Positions 60,679 through 64,000 of a stretch of 64,000 bases of DNA are shown piece by piece; the stretch's first letter is position 1, and every line of letters begins with the position of its first letter. This DNA is from Atopomonas sediminilitoris (GTDB lineage Bacteria > Pseudomonadota > Gammaproteobacteria > Pseudomonadales > Pseudomonadaceae), in assembly GCF_022601735.1 (NCBI RefSeq), contig NZ_JAKUMM010000003.1, positions 62,001 to 126,000 on the forward strand. The letters are read 5' to 3'. The notes below the pieces were generated by a model. The model saw nothing but the letters and a program-made list of their open reading frames with translations, was not told where the DNA came from and searched no databases. A program made the position numbers and the translations under genes.

Positions 60679-60832
60679 CCCCAGTCAGCGCCTGCCACAG
60701 CTCAGCGGCACCTGAAAACTCGGTGCCGCTCTGCTCGTTCAATGCATCAGGGTCAAAACGCCGCGTGCAGCCCTCGCCCAAAGTAGCCGGCATACCGGCA
60801 GCGCCTCGCGTTAGCGCCTCACCCGCACTCAT
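60608..60832 (-). CDS. Possible 74-residue protein after the CBS gene
   Basis: ATG at 60832 starts 2 bp after the CBS-protein stop, suggesting coupling. The product (MSAGEALTRGAAGMPATLGE...) has a FDPDALNEQSGTEFSGAAEL segment and a Pro-rich tail. The last 71 bp overlap the convergent gene at 59989. Could be real or a chance frame. Confidence 0.35.
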   Translation of the reverse strand: MSAGEALTRGAAGMPATLGEGCTRRFDPDALNEQSGTEFSGAAELWQALTGVTATSPAESYPPPALPQTPPNAR

Positions 60833-60834
60833 AC

Positions 60835-61284
60835 TCAGTGCAGCTCGGTATATTCTTCAGGGCGCATGAACTTGCCCTGGTTGTCATGCTGAGCAAACTC
60901 TTTGACCGCGCGCAACACATCACAACGACTAATCTGCCCGACAAGCTGACCGTGCTCCACCACCGGCAAGCGACGACGACGATTACGCGTAAACAGCTCG
61001 GCCGCTTCAATAATGTCGGCTTCGGGGCTGATAACTTCTAGCTCGCGCGTCATGTACGCGGCCACATTGCCGCCCACCTCTTCGTAGTAAGCGCCAGACA
61101 AAATGCCGCGCAAGCAATCACCCTCTGACAGCATGCCCAGCAGGTGACCTTGTTCATCCACCACTGGCGTGCCAGAAATACGGTGCTTGAGGAACACTTC
61201 AATCGCGGCAAAAAGCTCTGTTTCAGGCTTCACCGTGATCAAATTGCTAGTCATATAGTCACGCACTTTTATCGACTTAAGCAT
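60835..61284 (-). CDS. CBS-domain pair protein
   Basis: 149 residues. Two CBS motifs: VRDYMTSNLITVKPETELFA with ISGTPVVDEQGHLLGMLSEG, then YMTRELEVISPEADIIEAAE with RRRLPVVEHGQLVGQISRCD. Such tandem CBS proteins bind adenine nucleotides and act as energy or ionic sensors. Start set by GGAGGG before MLKSIKVRDY. Located beside purU, on the same strand. Confidence 0.9.
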   Translation of the reverse strand: MLKSIKVRDYMTSNLITVKPETELFAAIEVFLKHRISGTPVVDEQGHLLGMLSEGDCLRGILSGAYYEEVGGNVAAYMTRELEVISPEADIIEAAELFTRNRRRRLPVVEHGQLVGQISRCDVLRAVKEFAQHDNQGKFMRPEEYTELH

Positions 61285-61352
61285 GCTTCTACCCTCCAAT
61301 GGCCAATGTTTCACAATCAGCCTAGCAATGGTGGATTGGACACCGGCAAAAC

Positions 61353-62204
61353 TTAATCGAACACGACCGTTTTGTTGCCGTGCACCAGCACCCTGTCTTC
61401 TAAGTGATAGCGCAAGCCGCGCGCTAACACCATTTTTTCGCCATCTTTCCCGCGTCTAACCATATCTTCAACGCTGTCGCGGTGACTGACGCGAATCAAG
61501 TCCTGTTCAATAATAGGACCTGCATCCAGCTCTTCTGTTACATAGTGGCACGTCGCGCCGATCAATTTAACGCCACGCTGATAGGCTTGGTGGTAGGGCT
61601 TCGCGCCGACAAAGGAAGGCAAAAAGCTGTGATGGATATTGATCACCTTGTGCCGTAAGCGCTCGCACAGCGAAGGCGGCAGGATCTGCATGTAGCGCGC
61701 CAGCACTAAGGCGTCCGCCTGATACTGCTCGATCAAACGCTCTACCTCAGCAAAGGCGGGCTGCTTATCTTGTGGATCAACCGGAACATGGTGATAGGGA
61801 ATGCCATGCCACTCCACCATGCCGCGCAAATCATCGTGATTAGCGATCACACAGGGTATCTCACAATCTAATTCACGGCTGTGCCAGCGGTGCAACAAGT
61901 CAGCCAAACAGTGCGATTCCCGTGAGGCCATTAACACCACACGCTTTTTAACCTCGGAGTCCGCCACGTGCCACTGCATCTCAAACTCACGTGCAATCGG
62001 CGCAAATGCCTGACGAAAACCATCCAGATCAAAGGGTAATGAGTCGGCCCGCAACTCATAACGCATAAAGAACCAACCACTGACTTGATCCGAGTGATGA
62101 CTGGCTTCTGTAATCCAACCGTTATAAGTCGCCAAAAAACCACTGATTTTCGCCACAATGCCAACCCGATCTGGGCAAGCCGTTACTAGGCGATAAGTAC
62201 GCAT
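61353..62204 (-). CDS. purU: Formyltetrahydrofolate deformylase
   Basis: 283 residues. An N-terminal ACT domain (RLVTACPDRVGIVAKISGFL) is followed by a formyl-transferase fold with LVLARYMQILPPSLCERL, INIHHSFLPSFVGAKPYHQA and EELDAGPIIEQDLIRVSH, the PurU signatures including catalytic His and Asp. It hydrolyses 10-formyl-THF to formate and THF. Precedes mvaT and sbcB as in Pseudomonas. Confidence 0.96.
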   Translation of the reverse strand: MRTYRLVTACPDRVGIVAKISGFLATYNGWITEASHHSDQVSGWFFMRYELRADSLPFDLDGFRQAFAPIAREFEMQWHVADSEVKKRVVLMASRESHCLADLLHRWHSRELDCEIPCVIANHDDLRGMVEWHGIPYHHVPVDPQDKQPAFAEVERLIEQYQADALVLARYMQILPPSLCERLRHKVINIHHSFLPSFVGAKPYHQAYQRGVKLIGATCHYVTEELDAGPIIEQDLIRVSHRDSVEDMVRRGKDGEKMVLARGLRYHLEDRVLVHGNKTVVFD

Positions 62205-62433
62205 AATTAATCCTCACTCAAAACAGCGGTAGCAGACCACCTAAGCCTGCCACTAATTGCCGGCATTCTAACGCGATGCGCTTGCCGACGGCAGCCACAC
62301 GTTACGCGCCAAGCAAAGAAAAACTGCAACAATGCAAAAGATGGTATTAAATAACTCATGACGGTTATTTACTTTGTCAATTTAACGCATAGAATTAACC
62401 CACCACCCTTACACCAGAAACACAGGAAATCTC

Positions 62434-62802
62434 ATGTCTCTGCTAAGCCAATACCGTGAAAAGAAGCGTGCCGCTCAAGAACTGCAAGATGCGTTGCGCG
62501 CGCTTGAAAATGACAGCCAGCTGAAAAAAGAAATTGAATTCGAAGAAAAACTGCGTGGCCTGATGGGCGAATACAACAAATCGCTGGGCGATGTGTTGGA
62601 AATCCTTGACCCGAAAGGCTCTGCCAGCGGTAGCCGCGCCAAAGCCTCCGGCAGCAAGCGCAGCCGTAAATCCAAGCAGTACAAGAACCCGCACACCGGT
62701 GAAGTGATTGAAACCAAAGGTGGCAACCACAAAGTACTAAAAGCATGGAAAGCTCAATACGGCGGCGACGTTGTAGAAAGCTGGAGCACTGTTTTGGGTT
62801 AA
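62434..62802 (+). CDS. mvaT: MvaT-family xenogeneic silencer
   Basis: 122 residues, the MvaT length. The N-terminal coiled-coil oligomerisation region (MSLLSQYREKKRAAQELQDA) is followed by a lysine/serine-rich linker and the DNA-binding end YKNPHTGEVIETKGGNHKVL. MvaT proteins replace H-NS in Pseudomonas, silence AT-rich foreign DNA and hold prophages in check. It is therefore relevant to the AT-rich cargo regions in this window. The upstream 62205-62433 is gene-free and AT-rich near the start. Confidence 0.96.
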   Translation: MSLLSQYREKKRAAQELQDALRALENDSQLKKEIEFEEKLRGLMGEYNKSLGDVLEILDPKGSASGSRAKASGSKRSRKSKQYKNPHTGEVIETKGGNHKVLKAWKAQYGGDVVESWSTVLG

Positions 62803-62820
62803 TCGCCCACTACACGCTTA

Positions 62821-62845
62821 AAAGCCGGCCTAGTGCCGGCTTTTT
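62821..62845 (+). terminator. mvaT terminator
   Basis: AAAGCCGGC-CTAGT-GCCGGCTTTTT, a 9-bp stem with T-run, 18 bp after the mvaT stop. Confidence 0.92.
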
Positions 62846-62921
62846 CATGCCTATCGACGGCAATCGCTCAGCTCAATTAAATGCCAATAACCTGCTTTAA
62901 TCTGTGGTCTTAAACAGCGCC

Positions 62922-64000
62922 TTAAACCAAGTACTTATCCGCCTGCGCTTGAGCATAGGCGAGCCATGCCTCCTTAAGCGATTGCTGTGCGGGGCTCACA
63001 TTGGCTTGAGCCCAACCTGCACGAAATGCCTCTAGAGCCCCCGACTGCTCTGCGGATCCATGTATAAAGCTCGCCACCCTTGCCTGCCACGCTGCGCGCT
63101 CTTCTGGCGTCAAAGCCTCGGGATAATTACGTGCTTTATAACGCGGTAACATCGCCGACAAACGCTCGTCATCAAAGGGCCAGTGCCGATTCGCTAAGCG
63201 CTGCGCGTCTGCCTCACGCACCTGCTGGCTTAAACCACGATCACGATTGCCCAAAAAACCTTGATACAACGCCTGCTCAGGATCGCGAGCATTAAATTCA
63301 TCGTCGCCCGCATAAATGCCAGCCATTTTGTCAGCCAGTATTGCTCCGGCAGCCTGCTGTAATTGGTGTGCTTGCGCGTGTATATGGTCCATATCCAAAT
63401 TTAGCCGCGCAATGTCTTGCTCACGCAGCACACTCATCGGCGCCAGCACAGGGCAACGATTGATATGCACCAATTTAAGCGGAATAGGCAGCTCACCCTC
63501 AGCCAAATCTACGCGACGGGTGTAGAGCCGCTGTTTAATCGCTTCAGCAGATAATTGCAGTAATGGACTGATATCACTCTGTAAATCAACCACCACCCAA
63601 GCATTGCTATTACTGGGGTGTCGGGCAATAGGCAGCACCACCGCCAAGTAATGACGTGCCGCAGAGAACCGCCCTGACACATGCACCACCGGTTTGAACA
63701 ACTGCAATTGCTCAAGCGCTTTTTGTTTGCGGCGCAAGCCAAATAAATAGTCATACAATTTTGGCTGTGCTTGCTTGACCAAACGCGCCACGGCAATCGT
63801 GGCACGGACATCGGCTAACGCCTCATGCGCTTCACCGTGATTAATCCCGTTGGCAGCGGTCAGTAATTCCAAGCGCAAACTCACTTGCCCATCCTGTTCG
63901 GGCCAAACGATGCCCTCTGGGCGCAACGCATACGCACAGCGCAACATATCCAGCACATCCCAACGACTGTTATTACCTTGCCACTCTCGGGCATAGGGGT
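62922..64000 (-). CDS. sbcB: Exodeoxyribonuclease I, C-terminal ~360 residues
   Basis: The frame is open through the right window edge, where YAREWQGNNSRWDVLDMLRC belongs to the DEDDh exonuclease domain; the N-terminus lies outside. Visible features are HEALADVRATIAVARLVKQAQP (exonuclease motif III with His and Asp), then the SH3-like and helical C-terminal domains (NRCPVLAPMSVL, FPLPF-type segments absent). It digests single-stranded DNA 3'-5' in repair and recombination. The GTG at 63956 is internal. Confidence 0.94.
   Translation of the reverse strand, partial: PYAREWQGNNSRWDVLDMLRCAYALRPEGIVWPEQDGQVSLRLELLTAANGINHGEAHEALADVRATIAVARLVKQAQPKLYDYLFGLRRKQKALEQLQLFKPVVHVSGRFSAARHYLAVVLPIARHPSNSNAWVVVDLQSDISPLLQLSAEAIKQRLYTRRVDLAEGELPIPLKLVHINRCPVLAPMSVLREQDIARLNLDMDHIHAQAHQLQQAAGAILADKMAGIYAGDDEFNARDPEQALYQGFLGNRDRGLSQQVREADAQRLANRHWPFDDERLSAMLPRYKARNYPEALTPEERAAWQARVASFIHGSAEQSGALEAFRAGWAQANVSPAQQSLKEAWLAYAQAQADKYLV

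Noticed and set aside
1..64000. CRISPR arrays or insertion sequences
   Set aside because: No regular repeat-spacer array and no transposase gene were found; the only clustered short repeats are the phage arrays listed above.

Overview
The window is a chromosomal segment of a Pseudomonas-like gammaproteobacterium (Pseudomonadaceae or a close relative), interrupted by one apparently complete prophage. The host assignment rests on an MvaT-family xenogeneic silencer, and on the order purU - mvaT - sbcB at the right end, which I recall from Pseudomonas aeruginosa (mvaT = PA4315, sbcB = PA4316). A Pseudomonas-style valine-catabolic cluster is also present.

Host left part (1-9500): a valine/isobutyryl-CoA degradation operon (mmsA, acyl-CoA dehydrogenase, enoyl-CoA hydratase, 3-hydroxyisobutyryl-CoA hydrolase, mmsB), a small two-helix potassium-channel-like protein, tRNA-Gly(CCC), nnrS, a phosphopantetheinyl transferase, rlmF and the severed 5' end of rimO.

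Prophage (about 38.9 kb, 9496-48359): a lambda-like siphovirus integrated by a large serine recombinase into codons 15-16 of rimO. attL and attR share the core TGCCC. The phage supplies a new start codon and N-terminus for rimO, so the gene stays intact. From the CI/Cro switch near 42.5 kb a rightward early operon (dNMP kinase, KilAC, PrtN-like) runs to a terminator and the recombinase. A long leftward operon runs through TraR/DksA, primase, helicase, a 12-copy repeat array (candidate origin), a putative Q-like regulator, an Eco29kI-like restriction-modification pair, a terminator, holin, terminase, head, tail, endolysin/spanin and a Dam-type methylase. Cargo genes are an RloC-like ATPase beside attL, a small-protein/HTH pair, a plus-strand gene inside the tail operon, and a three-gene lysogenic operon behind CI. 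The last two loci each encode a TerB-like + BRCT-like protein, possibly divergent paralogues.

Host right part (48355-64000): the rest of rimO, a protein with cysteine motifs, a four-gene signalling operon (histidine kinase; REC plus degenerate HD-GYP; REC; a 1577-residue membrane PAS/GAF/GGDEF/EAL/REC protein), a HerA-like ATPase, a periplasmic protein, a CBS-domain protein, purU, mvaT and partial sbcB.

The least-described features are short hairpins presenting the same loop octamer CTCTGACC in both early phage transcripts, the CCAACACA array, the two TerB/BRCT proteins, and the rimO 5' end that matches the host at protein level but not codon for codon. All calls come from reading the sequence; no database search was run.
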